The notes beneath the pieces were generated by a model, which was given only the letters and a program-made list of their open reading frames with translations, was not told the DNA's origin and did no database searches. 64,000 nt of DNA from Clostridium fallax (GTDB lineage Bacteria; Bacillota; Clostridia; Clostridiales; Clostridiaceae), in assembly GCF_900129365.1 (NCBI RefSeq), contig NZ_FQVM01000001.1, forward strand, positions 239,281-303,280. The letters are read 5' to 3'. The translations under genes and the position numbers were made by a program. Shown one piece after another: positions 18,365 through 28,797 of this stretch. Within the stretch, counting starts at the first letter, position 1, and every line of letters begins with the position of its first letter.

Positions 18365-19456
18365 TTAAACTCCTCCAATCTTATCTTCAAATAAATTTTT
18401 CCATATTCCAGCTATATTTCCTAGGGAATATTTTTCAACATTTTTCTTCGCATTTAAAGAGAATTCTTTTAGTTTATTTTCATCATTAATAATTTTCTCT
18501 AATGATTCTACATATTTTTCTTCATTAAAAGGCTCTATTAAAAATCCATTTTCATTGTTTTTTATCATATCTTCAAAACAATCCTTTATATTAAAAGCTA
18601 TACAAGGTAGCCCCTCTGCCATAGCTTCTAATAATACCATAGGAAACCCTTCTGAAATTGATGACATTGCAAATATAGACGCTCTTTTATAATACTTTTT
18701 AATATTAGTATCAAAAGGTACTAATTTAACTCTATCTTCTAATCCGTAGTCTTTCACCATTTTAGATATATCTGCTTTTAATTCACCATCTCCAACAATT
18801 TTTAAAGTCCAATGTGAATTTCTTTTTGATAATTTATAAAATATATCTATAAGCTTATGAAAGGCTTTTTCTTCACAATATCTACCTACAGAAATAATTT
18901 CTTTTTCTCTTTTAATATCCTCTTTAAAATCATTATCTATTTCAATTCCATTAGGAATTGAAATTACATTTTTCAAATTACTATTTTCCTTAAAAAGTTT
19001 AACCTCTTCATTGGATAAAAAAACTGTTTTATAAGCCCTTTTATAAAAATACTTAGTTAACTTTCTCCAAAAGTTTTTTATGCTATCATATTTTCCATGT
19101 TCGCATGCAATAACCTTTGAATTTATATATTTATCATTCTTTAAAATATATATATTGAAAAAAGGATTCGTACTTATTATATAATCATAATCTTTATTCT
19201 CAAAAAGCTCTCTAACTTTTTTTATTCTTTTAGTATGAAGAGTTATCTTATTACAATTTTCATCTTTATAATTACAATATATTAATTTTACTTTGTCATT
19301 AAACTTAAAGGCAGGAGTTTCTCTCTCACAAGGAAAAAAAGAAATAACATCTACATCATAATTATAAACATCACAAAAGTAATTAGATAAATTGCAAATT
19401 ACTCTTTCAACTCCACCGATTTCGTTAATATGATTTGTGAAAAAAGCTATTTTCAT
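18365..19456 (-). CDS. GT4-family glycosyltransferase
   Basis: Cytoplasmic, GT-B fold, 363 aa. The N-terminal GGVERVICNL loop and the C-terminal donor-site motif SEGFPMVLLEAMAEGLP mark the GT4 (glycosyltransferase group 1) family; EAMAEG carries the retaining-enzyme Glu. It would add one sugar to the lipid-linked unit. It abuts the polymerase gene and follows the GT2 gene by 15 bases. Donor and acceptor cannot be told. Confidence 0.9.
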   Translation of the reverse strand: MKIAFFTNHINEIGGVERVICNLSNYFCDVYNYDVDVISFFPCERETPAFKFNDKVKLIYCNYKDENCNKITLHTKRIKKVRELFENKDYDYIISTNPFFNIYILKNDKYINSKVIACEHGKYDSIKNFWRKLTKYFYKRAYKTVFLSNEEVKLFKENSNLKNVISIPNGIEIDNDFKEDIKREKEIISVGRYCEEKAFHKLIDIFYKLSKRNSHWTLKIVGDGELKADISKMVKDYGLEDRVKLVPFDTNIKKYYKRASIFAMSSISEGFPMVLLEAMAEGLPCIAFNIKDCFEDMIKNNENGFLIEPFNEEKYVESLEKIINDENKLKEFSLNAKKNVEKYSLGNIAGIWKNLFEDKIGGV

Positions 19457-19471
19457 ATTATCTCCTCAATC

Positions 19472-20455
19472 TTATTTATTTTTAATCTCTTTTATTCTTA
19501 TAAGTAATGGTAAAATTTTAAATTTTAATAAAAGAAACTTAATCTTTTCTCCATTGCCACTACATTTATTAGATAAAGCTGCTAAAAGACCTAATTTGTT
19601 ATATAAGGTAAAGATATTATTATCCCTTAAATTATAAAAACTCTTTTTTAAGTATTTAGTATATAAAAAATAACTATAGTTACAAGCAAAGATATTATAA
19701 GAATCTATCTCTTCTTTAAAAGCTTGTACCTTTTCTTTTTCATCTATAAATTCATTAACTTTAATCACTGTATCATTAAAGTCATCTATCATTTTTTTAT
19801 TATAAACCTTTGTAATAGCTCCTGCTCTTTGTCTATAATAATAAAACTCACTATTTAAAGTAGTAATTTTATTTGCATAAAATAATAATCTTACTGTAGC
19901 TTCCATATCTTCATAATATTTTCCCTCAGGGTATCTTATATTATTATCTATGAATAAACTTTTTTTATATATTTTATCTACTGCAAATCCTTCTATAATC
20001 TTCTTTTGAAGAAATAATTTTAAAGCTTCCTCACTGTTATAAACCTTATACTCCTTAGAAGTTTTTGATTTTATTATATCTCCATCATAAAATCTTATAT
20101 TTCCACAAGTAACTATATCAGAACTTTCCCTTTTGGCTAAATTATACATATCTTTAAACATATTAATATTTACAAAATCATCACTATCAATAAAAGCAAC
20201 ATATTCTCCAGTAGCATAATTTAATCCTGTATTTCTTGCAGCACCTAATCCTTCATTTTCTTTATTTATAAGTTTAACATTACTTTTATTTTTTATTAAA
20301 TCTTCTATAATGGTTAAACTATTATCTTTAGATCCATCATTTACAATTATTATTTCTAGTTCCTCTAAAGTTTGAGAAAATAAACTATCCAAACATTCTT
20401 TTATATAATTCTCAACATTATAAACTGGAACTATTACTGAAATCTTATAGTTCAT
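19472..20455 (-). CDS. GT2-family glycosyltransferase
   Basis: GT-A fold, 327 aa. The N-terminus (ISVIVPVYNVENYI), VNDGSKDNS, GAARNTGL and the metal-binding DSDDF identify family 2. It has no clear membrane segment. Its start overlaps the end of the flippase gene by 11 bases. It is expected to add a sugar in the cytoplasm before export of the unit. Confidence 0.92.
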   Translation of the reverse strand: MNYKISVIVPVYNVENYIKECLDSLFSQTLEELEIIIVNDGSKDNSLTIIEDLIKNKSNVKLINKENEGLGAARNTGLNYATGEYVAFIDSDDFVNINMFKDMYNLAKRESSDIVTCGNIRFYDGDIIKSKTSKEYKVYNSEEALKLFLQKKIIEGFAVDKIYKKSLFIDNNIRYPEGKYYEDMEATVRLLFYANKITTLNSEFYYYRQRAGAITKVYNKKMIDDFNDTVIKVNEFIDEKEKVQAFKEEIDSYNIFACNYSYFLYTKYLKKSFYNLRDNNIFTLYNKLGLLAALSNKCSGNGEKIKFLLLKFKILPLLIRIKEIKNK

Positions 20456-21752
20456 CTGTTCCTCCTACTAAAATACCTCTTTTCTTTCTTATAACTAGTA
20501 CTTTTAAACTTATAACCATAATAGCTTGTATTGCTATTGCAAGTATAACACCAGTTAAGCCTAAATATTTAACTAAAGCAAAGAAATATAAAAGGTATAA
20601 TATATTGCTAATAGCAATTATAGGTACATTGTACTTTATAAATCCTAAAGATATAAAAAGAGGATGTAATCCCATAAAGGAATGTATTATAACATTAATT
20701 CCTAAATAAAATATAAGAAGTCCTACATATCCTTTAGGATCAGGTATAAGTAGCCATAACCATAATTTATTTGTAAATAGTACAAATACTATTGTTGCAA
20801 TGCCTATACTAAATATATAAATAAACATCTTCTTGCATAATTTTATTGCACCTTTATAGTTTTTCTTTGAAGTCATTTTACAAAACTCTGGATAAACTAC
20901 TTGAGTTATAGGTGCAGAAATTTTTTGAAGTATTCCACCAATCTTTTGGAATACCTTATAAATTGAGTTATCTGCAAATCCTAAGTATCTATTAATTAAG
21001 AATGTAGTAATATGATTTACTGGTAAATCTAATGTTACTATAATATTATTATAAAAATTAAATACAAAAAACTCTTTGTCTAAAGTGAATTTTTCTTTAT
21101 AGAATTTATGCACATTATAAGATTTTAATATTCTATATGCTGCTATAAGATTAAATACATTTCTAAGCACTTCCCCTAAAGTTTCTATAATTAGAAAATC
21201 AAATAAAGGACTTTTTTTAAAGAAACAAATACAATAGAAAATAAATTTAATAAATCCAATTGCAACATTTATATATGAAACTAAATTAAACCTACCATAT
21301 ATTCTTAAAATTCCTATGGCTGTTCCTTGTAAATTCATAAGGACAGTTATAAGATAAATTCTAATATACAAAATAATAGAAGAATCCCAATGCATAAATT
21401 TAGCTACAAAGGGCAAACAAATCCATCCCATTAAAGTAGCAATAATTGCCGTTACTACATCTAAGGAGAAGGATTGATATATATACTCTTTTATTTTTTT
21501 TAAATCATTATTATCTATTGCATAAGGTAAATATTTAATAATCGCATTAAAGGATTGAAAATTAAATATATCATTAAATAATAAACAATATGTTTGTACC
21601 ATAATAAGTACACCATTTTGGTCTAATCCTACTGTACGAATAAGCATAGATAAACATACTAAAGTTAACACAGTGGATACTGAATCTCCAGACAAAATAA
21701 CAATAATATTTTTAAATATATTATTTTTAAACATATTCTTTAGGAACGACAA
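20445..21752 (-). CDS. polysaccharide repeat-unit flippase (Wzx / MOP superfamily)
   Basis: A 435-aa protein with about 12 hydrophobic segments, beginning IIVILSGDSVSTVLTL, in the pattern of polysaccharide-exporting MOP transporters. It should flip the lipid-linked repeat unit across the membrane to the polymerase. The chosen start is TTG with GAGGTG upstream; ATG at codon 7 is an alternative. Family membership rests on topology and context rather than one diagnostic motif. Confidence 0.82.
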   Translation of the reverse strand: MSFLKNMFKNNIFKNIIVILSGDSVSTVLTLVCLSMLIRTVGLDQNGVLIMVQTYCLLFNDIFNFQSFNAIIKYLPYAIDNNDLKKIKEYIYQSFSLDVVTAIIATLMGWICLPFVAKFMHWDSSIILYIRIYLITVLMNLQGTAIGILRIYGRFNLVSYINVAIGFIKFIFYCICFFKKSPLFDFLIIETLGEVLRNVFNLIAAYRILKSYNVHKFYKEKFTLDKEFFVFNFYNNIIVTLDLPVNHITTFLINRYLGFADNSIYKVFQKIGGILQKISAPITQVVYPEFCKMTSKKNYKGAIKLCKKMFIYIFSIGIATIVFVLFTNKLWLWLLIPDPKGYVGLLIFYLGINVIIHSFMGLHPLFISLGFIKYNVPIIAISNILYLLYFFALVKYLGLTGVILAIAIQAIMVISLKVLVIRKKRGILVGGTDEL

Positions 21753-21796
21753 CTTATCACCTCATCTATAAATAAAAAATATAAATGAATACTATC

Positions 21797-22954
21797 TTAG
21801 TTATCTAGAAATAATTTTTCATATTTCTTAACTATATAATCCCAAGAATATTCCTTATTTATTCTATCTTTTGCTTTTTCAGATAGCTCTTTTATCTGAG
21901 CTTGAGAATAACCTTCAACGTCAAATATTAAGTTTTTTAAGCTATTTTCTGTTTTGTCAAAGTAAACAGCACCATCTTTTCCTACTTCTTTATTAAAAAC
22001 TACATTTAATAATATATTAAGTCTTGTAGTTGCTAGAGCTTCTAAAAGTGATGGATTAGTACCACCAACTTCATGACCATGAAGATAAGCAAATGCATTT
22101 CTTCTGATTTCTACTAACATTTCTTGATCATAAACTGTTCCTACAAACTTTATTCTTCTATCCTTTTCAAAGCCACTTTCTTTAAGCTTATCATAGAAGC
22201 TATTTTGCTCTACATTAGTTATAATAACTAAGTCTTCTTTAGAATCAGATTTCATAAATTCTTTAATCATAAGTTCATAGTTATTCTCTGGAACAAATCT
22301 TCCCACTATTAGATAGTAACCATTTTTACTTATATTAAACTTTTTATACCAAGCTTCTAGCTTTTCATAAGCTTCATTTGAAATAGCATTTTCATTCACA
22401 TCTGCTCCATAAGCTATAAAAGTAGTTTTTGGTGAGTATATTTTATACTCATCATTTATATATTTTTCTATACCTATAGAATCACAAACTATGTAATCAC
22501 CATTTTTTATCATTAATTTCTCTGAATACTTCCAATAAGCTTTAATAGCATCATTCCATTTGCTTCTTTTCCATTCATGACCATCTGGATTTATAAAAAC
22601 TTTAATTCCTAACTTTTTTAACTTGTTTTTATATATATTTAAAAATGGTCCTATTCTACAAGCTAAAATATACAAAATACTATCTTGTATATTATTTTTC
22701 TTAACATATTTCATAACTTTTTTCATAGCTGCTATATCATAATAAACAGCTTTTGCAGGACCTATATTGGGAGTTTTAACATTAAAACAACGAGCTCCAT
22801 TAAATTCAAATTCATTATCATTGTCGCTCATACAAGCTACATGGTATTTTATATCATCACTTTTTTTATATTCAGTAAGCTTATGAACAAAAGTTTCAAA
22901 GCCACCATAATTTGCAGGTATCCCCTTTGATCCTATAATAAAAACGTTCTTCAT
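21797..22954 (-). CDS. rhamnosyltransferase-like glycosyltransferase (DUF1972 type)
   Basis: The N-terminus GSKGIPANYGGFETFV is the signature of the DUF1972 group, which includes streptococcal Cps2T-like rhamnosyltransferases. The C-terminal half has the GT4 elements VGRFVPENNYELMI and GGTNPSLLEALA. Length is 385 aa. A rhamnose donor is made by the adjacent rfb genes, which supports rhamnosyl transfer, possibly the second sugar of the unit. It follows the preceding transferase by 12 bases. Confidence 0.87.
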   Translation of the reverse strand: MKNVFIIGSKGIPANYGGFETFVHKLTEYKKSDDIKYHVACMSDNDNEFEFNGARCFNVKTPNIGPAKAVYYDIAAMKKVMKYVKKNNIQDSILYILACRIGPFLNIYKNKLKKLGIKVFINPDGHEWKRSKWNDAIKAYWKYSEKLMIKNGDYIVCDSIGIEKYINDEYKIYSPKTTFIAYGADVNENAISNEAYEKLEAWYKKFNISKNGYYLIVGRFVPENNYELMIKEFMKSDSKEDLVIITNVEQNSFYDKLKESGFEKDRRIKFVGTVYDQEMLVEIRRNAFAYLHGHEVGGTNPSLLEALATTRLNILLNVVFNKEVGKDGAVYFDKTENSLKNLIFDVEGYSQAQIKELSEKAKDRINKEYSWDYIVKKYEKLFLDN

Positions 22955-22966
22955 AAAATCTTCTCC

Positions 22967-24118
22967 CTATTTTTTGTCATATAATTTTTCAAAATTTTTA
23001 ACATAACTTACTAAAGAAAAATCTTTTCTTTGTCTTGAAGCAGAATTTTTTCCCATCTTTTTTCTAAGATCAGAGTCTTTAAGTAACACTTCTATTTGAG
23101 AAGCTAAGTCCTCTGGATTATTAACATCTGCAAAAAAACCATTAAAGTTTTCTTTAACCATTTCTGTAACTCCACCATGTTTGTATCCAACTACTGGTTT
23201 TCCTGACGCCATAGCTTCTAAGACAACTGTAGGAAGAGGATCTGGTGATGTAGATGGTAATACAAATACATCAAATAAACAATGAAGATTTTTACTATCT
23301 TTTCTATAATCATCTACTATAATTCTATCTTTACAAGGACTTTCATTAACAGCTTTTTTAAGATTTTCCATTCTCCACTCTTCACCTTCAAAGACTCCAC
23401 CTACCATCATAGCTTTAACCTTTGGATATTTAGGGAGAATCTTATTTACAGCTTCTAAAAAACTTCCTTGACCTTTCCATGAATTAACTCTTCCAATCAT
23501 TCCAACAACTATTTCATCATCTTTTATATTATAATATTCTCTAAGATACTCTGTTTCATTATTCTCATTAAAAACAGTATTATCTACTCCGTTATATATA
23601 ACATCTACTGGAGTTTTTTTAAAATAGCCTGTATTTAATAAGTGATTTCTAACAGCATTAGAAACTGCAACTACTCTATCAGCTCTTTTAGAAATTATAT
23701 TGCATAAAACCTTATTTACAAATTTAGGCTTTGTAATTATTTCATGTATATGCCAAACGTTAAATATATTTAATTTCTTTTTTAAATATCCACCTTCTAA
23801 AACCGCCATAGTATTAGAATGTATTATTTCTATATTATTATCCCTACAGTATTTCAATAGTATTTTATTTTTTTCTCTATATTCTTTAGCATATTGAAAA
23901 ATACCTTTAGGATTAAAATACTTTCTTCTTAATATAGGATAAGGAAGAACCTTAACCTTTGCTCCTATTTCTTTCATCTTATCTACTAAAGGTCCATCAC
24001 AAGGAAGAATTATATGAAGTTTGTATTTAGATTTATCTAAATTTTTCATAAGTTGTAAAAGCACTATATCAGCTCCATACAGTTCCGCACCTGCATGTAA
24101 ATATAAAATATTTTTCAT
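22967..24118 (-). CDS. GT4-family glycosyltransferase, paralogue of the enzyme encoded at 26512-27696
   Basis: The N-terminus MKNILYLHAGAELYG and the block PCDGPLVDKM...ILRRKYFN match the gene on the other side of secA2 almost position for position. The donor-site motif LPTVVLEAMASGKPV shows a retaining GT-B enzyme. ATG at 24118 is preferred over the TTG six codons upstream, because AAGGAG sits 9 bases before it and the paralogue begins at the same residue; this gives 383 aa. It follows secA2 with a gap of under 50 bases. Sugar specificity is unknown. Confidence 0.9.
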   Translation of the reverse strand: MKNILYLHAGAELYGADIVLLQLMKNLDKSKYKLHIILPCDGPLVDKMKEIGAKVKVLPYPILRRKYFNPKGIFQYAKEYREKNKILLKYCRDNNIEIIHSNTMAVLEGGYLKKKLNIFNVWHIHEIITKPKFVNKVLCNIISKRADRVVAVSNAVRNHLLNTGYFKKTPVDVIYNGVDNTVFNENNETEYLREYYNIKDDEIVVGMIGRVNSWKGQGSFLEAVNKILPKYPKVKAMMVGGVFEGEEWRMENLKKAVNESPCKDRIIVDDYRKDSKNLHCLFDVFVLPSTSPDPLPTVVLEAMASGKPVVGYKHGGVTEMVKENFNGFFADVNNPEDLASQIEVLLKDSDLRKKMGKNSASRQRKDFSLVSYVKNFEKLYDKK

Positions 24119-24164
24119 CACAAAAAACTCCTTCAATTTAAAATTAAAATTCTATACTGTGAAA

Positions 24165-26528
24165 CTACTCATTTTTAATTCTAATATTAGAAAAATATTT
24201 TACTATATCAAACTTAATATTATCTATAGTTTCAAAGAAAAGCTCTGACCCTTCTAATTGATAAGAACTAACAGGATCTTGTTGTTTGTAGCTTCTTAAA
24301 ACAATATATTGTTTTAAATTTTCCATTCTATCTAAATGATTTATCCAATTACTATCAACAACTTTAAGCATTACGTTCTTAACTAAATCATTAAATCCTT
24401 CTCCTAAAATTTCTTTCTTCTCATCTACACTTTTTAGGAATTCCTTTTTATATTCTTCTATGACATCTTCTCTTGCCATATTTTTTAAATCCTTTATATC
24501 AACATCTAAATTTAATAAGAACATATTTTGGAAATACTCTATCATTTTATTTAAAACTTTAGTGTATTCTTCTTCATTATAATCATAAACTGAATCATCT
24601 AAATGCTTAATAACAGAAGTTTCTATTACACCATCTGCCATTTGAATTAGTTGATCATAACCATCTATTCCCTCTAATATTCTGTCTCTTTGGCTATAAA
24701 TTACTTCCCTTTGCCTATTTATTACATTATCAAATTTTATAAGATTTTTTCTTGCTTCAAGATTATCTACCTCTACATTACTCTGTGCAATTCTTGCAAC
24801 CTTTTTTGCAAAGTTTTCATTTACAGGTTTATCTTCTTCACCTTCATATTTTTCAATTAAATTCTTATATTTTTCTGGTGCATGAAGCTGAACTATCTCA
24901 TCTTCTAATGAAACATAAAAAACAGACTCGCCTACATCCCCTTGACGTCCTGAACGACCTCTTAACTGATTATCAATTCTTACAGAGTCATGTCTATCAG
25001 TACCTATAACTTTAAGTCCACCTAGCTTTTTAACTCCTTCACCTAAAATTATATCTGTACCTCTACCTGCCATATTAGTAGCTATTGTAACTGCACCTTT
25101 TTGTCCTGCCCTAGCAACAATTTCAGCTTCCTTTGCATGATGCTTAGCATTTAATACTTGGTGAGTTATTCCTTCCCTTTTTAACATAAATGATAATGTT
25201 TCTGATTTTTCTACTGAAGATGTACCTACTAAAACTGGTTGTCCTTTTTTATTTGTTTCTATTATATCTTTAACTACTGCATTAAACTTTTCATATTCTG
25301 TTTGATAAACTATATCATCTCTATCTATTCTTGCAATAGGTTTATTTGTTGGAATTACCACAACATCTACATCATAAATATCTCTAAATTCTTTTTCTTC
25401 TGAATAACCAGTACCAGTCATTCCAGACATCTTATTATACATTTTAAAGAAATTTTGATAAGTTATAGTTGCCATAGTTTGGTTTTGACCTTCAATTTTA
25501 ACTCCTTCTTTAGCTTCAATAGCTTCATGAAGTCCATCTGAAAATCTTCTACCATCCATTACTCTACCAGTAAACTCGTCAACTATAAAAACTTTACCTT
25601 CCTTTATTATATAATCTTTTTCACGTCTCATTACATAATTAGCCTTAAGGGCTTGGAAAGTATAATGCTGTATATCAAAGTTTTCTAAGTCAGAATAATT
25701 TTCTATTTTATAATATTTTTCTGCTTTCTCAACGCCTTGTTCTGTTAACAGACAAACCTTAGCCTTTTCATCAATTGTAAAATCCTCTTCTTCCCTTAAT
25801 CCTTTTACAAAATAATCTGCTATATTATAAAGCTTTGAAACTTGCTTTCCAGCACCTGATATTATAAGAGGAGTTCTAGCTTCATCTATAAGTATTGAAT
25901 CAACTTCATCTATAACACAAAAATTAAGTCCCCTTTGGACTTTTTCTTCCATACTTTGAACCATATTATCTCTTAAATAGTCAAATCCGAATTCTGAATT
26001 AGTTCCGTAAGTTATATCACAATTATAATTATCTCTTCTTTCACCAGGCTCCATACCTTGAAGTATAACACCAGAAGTTAATCCTAAAAATTCATATACT
26101 TTATTCATTTGATTTCTATCTCTTTCAGCTAGATAGTCATTAACAGTTATTACATGTGAACCCTTTCCTGTTAATCCATTTAAATATGTTGGTAATGTAG
26201 CTACTAAAGTTTTTCCCTCACCAGTTTTCATTTCCGCTATTCTTCCTTGGTGAAGTACAATCCCTCCTATTAGCTGAACCTTATAATGTTTCATTCCTAA
26301 TACTCTAAAAGAAGCTTCTCTTAAAACCGCATAAGCTTCAACTAAAATATCTTCTAAAGTTTCTCCATTTTTAAGTCTATTTTTAAATTCATCAGTTTTA
26401 CCTCTAAGTTCCTCATCAGATAAAACAGAAATCTTTTCATCTAAGGCTATTATTTTGTCTGCTATTTTTTCTACTTTTTTAACTTCTTTCTTACTGTAGT
26501 CTCCAAAAATCTTATCTACTAGACTCAC
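24165..26528 (-). CDS. secA2: accessory Sec ATPase SecA2
   Basis: Preprotein translocase motor. Walker A MKTGEGKT is near residues 99-106. DEVDSILIDEARTPL (DEAD-type Walker B), DEFTGRVMDGRR, TNMAGRGTDI and RGRSGRQGD are all present, so it should be an active ATPase. It ends at about 787 aa and lacks the C-terminal Cys-rich zinc tail of housekeeping SecA, as accessory SecA2 proteins do. GTG at 26528 is preferred (AGGAG 8 bases upstream; product starts MSLVDKIFG); the longer frame begins at GTG 26537. It overlaps the preceding glycosyltransferase gene by 17 bases, so it is coupled into the polysaccharide operon. Likely clients are the shared-domain surface proteins encoded at 33-48 kb. Confidence 0.9.
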   Translation of the reverse strand: MSLVDKIFGDYSKKEVKKVEKIADKIIALDEKISVLSDEELRGKTDEFKNRLKNGETLEDILVEAYAVLREASFRVLGMKHYKVQLIGGIVLHQGRIAEMKTGEGKTLVATLPTYLNGLTGKGSHVITVNDYLAERDRNQMNKVYEFLGLTSGVILQGMEPGERRDNYNCDITYGTNSEFGFDYLRDNMVQSMEEKVQRGLNFCVIDEVDSILIDEARTPLIISGAGKQVSKLYNIADYFVKGLREEEDFTIDEKAKVCLLTEQGVEKAEKYYKIENYSDLENFDIQHYTFQALKANYVMRREKDYIIKEGKVFIVDEFTGRVMDGRRFSDGLHEAIEAKEGVKIEGQNQTMATITYQNFFKMYNKMSGMTGTGYSEEKEFRDIYDVDVVVIPTNKPIARIDRDDIVYQTEYEKFNAVVKDIIETNKKGQPVLVGTSSVEKSETLSFMLKREGITHQVLNAKHHAKEAEIVARAGQKGAVTIATNMAGRGTDIILGEGVKKLGGLKVIGTDRHDSVRIDNQLRGRSGRQGDVGESVFYVSLEDEIVQLHAPEKYKNLIEKYEGEEDKPVNENFAKKVARIAQSNVEVDNLEARKNLIKFDNVINRQREVIYSQRDRILEGIDGYDQLIQMADGVIETSVIKHLDDSVYDYNEEEYTKVLNKMIEYFQNMFLLNLDVDIKDLKNMAREDVIEEYKKEFLKSVDEKKEILGEGFNDLVKNVMLKVVDSNWINHLDRMENLKQYIVLRSYKQQDPVSSYQLEGSELFFETIDNIKFDIVKYFSNIRIKNE

Positions 26529-27696
26529 TCTTTTCACTCCTACTCATTAATTTATAATAAAAATCGTGTATTCTTTCTTTAAATATTTGTGAAGTAAAAT
26601 TGTCAGTTACAACCTTATAAGCCGCTTCACCCATATTTTTTCGAAGATCATCATTAGTTACTAACTTATATATATAATTTGCAAGGTCATCTTTATCTCC
26701 AAACTCTGCAAAGTATCCAGTTTTACCATGAGTTATCATCTCTGTAACTCCTCCGCTTTTAAAGGATACCACAGGATTTTTAGAAGCCATTGCTTCTAAA
26801 ACTACTGTAGGAAAAGAATCATAAGATATAGATGAAAGTACAAATACATCTAAAAGACAATGAATATTTGCATTATCTGTTCTAAAAGACGAATAAATAA
26901 ATCTATCTTTAAATTCGCTATTATTTATCTTTTCTTTTAAATCCTTAACTCTCCATTCTTGCCCTTCAAAAGCATCCCCTACAATTAATGCTTTTACATT
27001 ATATGTATTTCTCATAACCTCTTCCATTGCTTTAAAGAAAACCTCTTGACCCTTTATAGCATTTATCCTACCTATAAATCCTACAACTTTTTCATTATCC
27101 TTTATTTTAAATTCTTTTTTTAGATAATTGATATCGTTATTAGGATTAAATTTATTTAAATCAATTCCGTTATGTATAACTTCAAAAATTTCGTCTTTAA
27201 AATATCCTGTCTTTTCCCAATGATTTTTAACTGCATTGGATACTACCAACACCTTATCACATCTTTTTGACATTATCTTGCCTAAAGCTTTATATATAAT
27301 TTTAGGTTTATCTAACATTTCATGAACATGCCAAATATGTTTTATTTTTAACTTTTTCCATAAAGAAGCTCCTTCAAGTACAGCAACAGTATTGCTATGA
27401 ATTAAATTTATATTCTTTTCCTTGCAAAATTTTTCTAGCTTCTTTATAGAAGACCTAAACTCTCTCATATACTGAAATATACCCTTTAAGTTAAAATATT
27501 GCCTTCTTAATATAGGATAATTAATAATAGAAACATCTATCCCATTTTCTCTCATTTTAACAGCTAAAGGGCCATCACAAGGAAGTACTACATAAGGTTT
27601 ATATTTAGTTTTGTCTAGATTCTTAACAAGCTCTAAAAGAATAACATCAGCACCATATAATTCAGCGCCTACATGTAGATATAATATGTTAATCAA
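26512..27696 (-). CDS. GT4-family glycosyltransferase, paralogue of the enzyme encoded at 22967-24118
   Basis: A 394-aa GT-B enzyme. It begins MINILYLHVGAELYGAD and carries FPTVVLEAMASKNPV at the donor site. It aligns throughout with the transferase on the far side of secA2, indicating a gene duplication into which, or around which, secA2 lies. TTG start with AAGG upstream. Its stop overlaps the secA2 start region. Confidence 0.9.
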   Translation of the reverse strand: MINILYLHVGAELYGADVILLELVKNLDKTKYKPYVVLPCDGPLAVKMRENGIDVSIINYPILRRQYFNLKGIFQYMREFRSSIKKLEKFCKEKNINLIHSNTVAVLEGASLWKKLKIKHIWHVHEMLDKPKIIYKALGKIMSKRCDKVLVVSNAVKNHWEKTGYFKDEIFEVIHNGIDLNKFNPNNDINYLKKEFKIKDNEKVVGFIGRINAIKGQEVFFKAMEEVMRNTYNVKALIVGDAFEGQEWRVKDLKEKINNSEFKDRFIYSSFRTDNANIHCLLDVFVLSSISYDSFPTVVLEAMASKNPVVSFKSGGVTEMITHGKTGYFAEFGDKDDLANYIYKLVTNDDLRKNMGEAAYKVVTDNFTSQIFKERIHDFYYKLMSRSEKSESSR

Positions 27697-27699
27697 AAT

Positions 27700-28797
27700 T
27701 TACCTTCCTTCCTTAACCTTTGTGAATAGATTTATGTAACTATTTTTAACTATATTCCAGTCGTATTTTTTACCAGCCTTTAAACATTCATTAATCATTA
27801 TACTATATTTATCTTTATTTCTGTATATTTCTTGTAATAAATTTATAATATCTACAAAGTTTTCAGAAGTAATATCTGAAGATTTTAATATACAACCTAA
27901 ATTATTATCTTTTATAACATCGCAAGCTCCAATATTGTCAGAAATAATTACTGGTGTTCCAGAAGATACACTCTCTAAAACAGTCATATTATAACTATCA
28001 AAGTTGGATAAAGCCACTAAAAAATCATAATCTTTATATAAGGAATTAATTATCTCTTTAGGTACCTCTCCTTTATAGTTTATATAACTATTTTTATCTA
28101 TAGAGTTTAATATATCTTTATAGTAAGCCTCATCATCATATCCACCATAAATATCTAATATAGCTATAAATTCATTTTGAGAAGAATTTATAGCTTTTAT
28201 CATATTTATAGCTTTATCTATTCCTTTTACCTTTTTTATTCCACCAGAAATTATAAATTTAAATTCTTTAGTTAATTTAATATCATGATTATCCTCTAAA
28301 GATTTTTTATCTATAGAACTATAATTTACTCCACTATTTATTACATATGTCTTCTTACTTCTTTTGCATCTTGAAATAATTAAATTCCTTAAGAATGAAG
28401 ACACACAAATAATATTTGGAAAATTTTTCAATATATTTCTTTCTAAATAATAATATTTAGGTGATGATATACCACTATATTTATCCTCTTCCTCCCTTAG
28501 TCCATGATACATTAAGAAGTATTCATGTTTTCTAAAAATTTTAGAAAATAAAAGCATAAAAAAAGGCAATTTTAAACCTTCTCCATTTACCACAAAAATA
28601 GATTTATCTTTTTTAGGTAAATATTTAAAAAATATCTCCTTAATCAAGTCATTAAAACTACCATTAAAAGTTTCAGGACAAAGAATTTCTATATCTTTGT
28701 CCTTTTCTAAATTCTTAGTTAAATTATTAAAAATTTGAGTAGGGCCATAATTTCCTTTGTGATTATTATGCCAATTTAAAAAATATATCTTACTCAT
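27700..28797 (-). CDS. GT4-family glycosyltransferase
   Basis: 365 aa. The N-terminus NWHNNHKGNYGPTQIF and the C-terminal NMTVLESVSSGTPVIISDN motif fit a retaining GT4 enzyme. It is less typical than its neighbours in the N-terminal half. It overlaps the polymerase gene by 8 bases and stands 3 bases before the next transferase. Acceptor unknown. Confidence 0.85.
   Translation of the reverse strand: MSKIYFLNWHNNHKGNYGPTQIFNNLTKNLEKDKDIEILCPETFNGSFNDLIKEIFFKYLPKKDKSIFVVNGEGLKLPFFMLLFSKIFRKHEYFLMYHGLREEEDKYSGISSPKYYYLERNILKNFPNIICVSSFLRNLIISRCKRSKKTYVINSGVNYSSIDKKSLEDNHDIKLTKEFKFIISGGIKKVKGIDKAINMIKAINSSQNEFIAILDIYGGYDDEAYYKDILNSIDKNSYINYKGEVPKEIINSLYKDYDFLVALSNFDSYNMTVLESVSSGTPVIISDNIGACDVIKDNNLGCILKSSDITSENFVDIINLLQEIYRNKDKYSIMINECLKAGKKYDWNIVKNSYINLFTKVKEGR

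Noticed and set aside
24165..26528. Housekeeping SecA
   Set aside because: The zinc-binding C-terminal tail is absent and the gene is embedded in a polysaccharide operon, so accessory SecA2 fits better.
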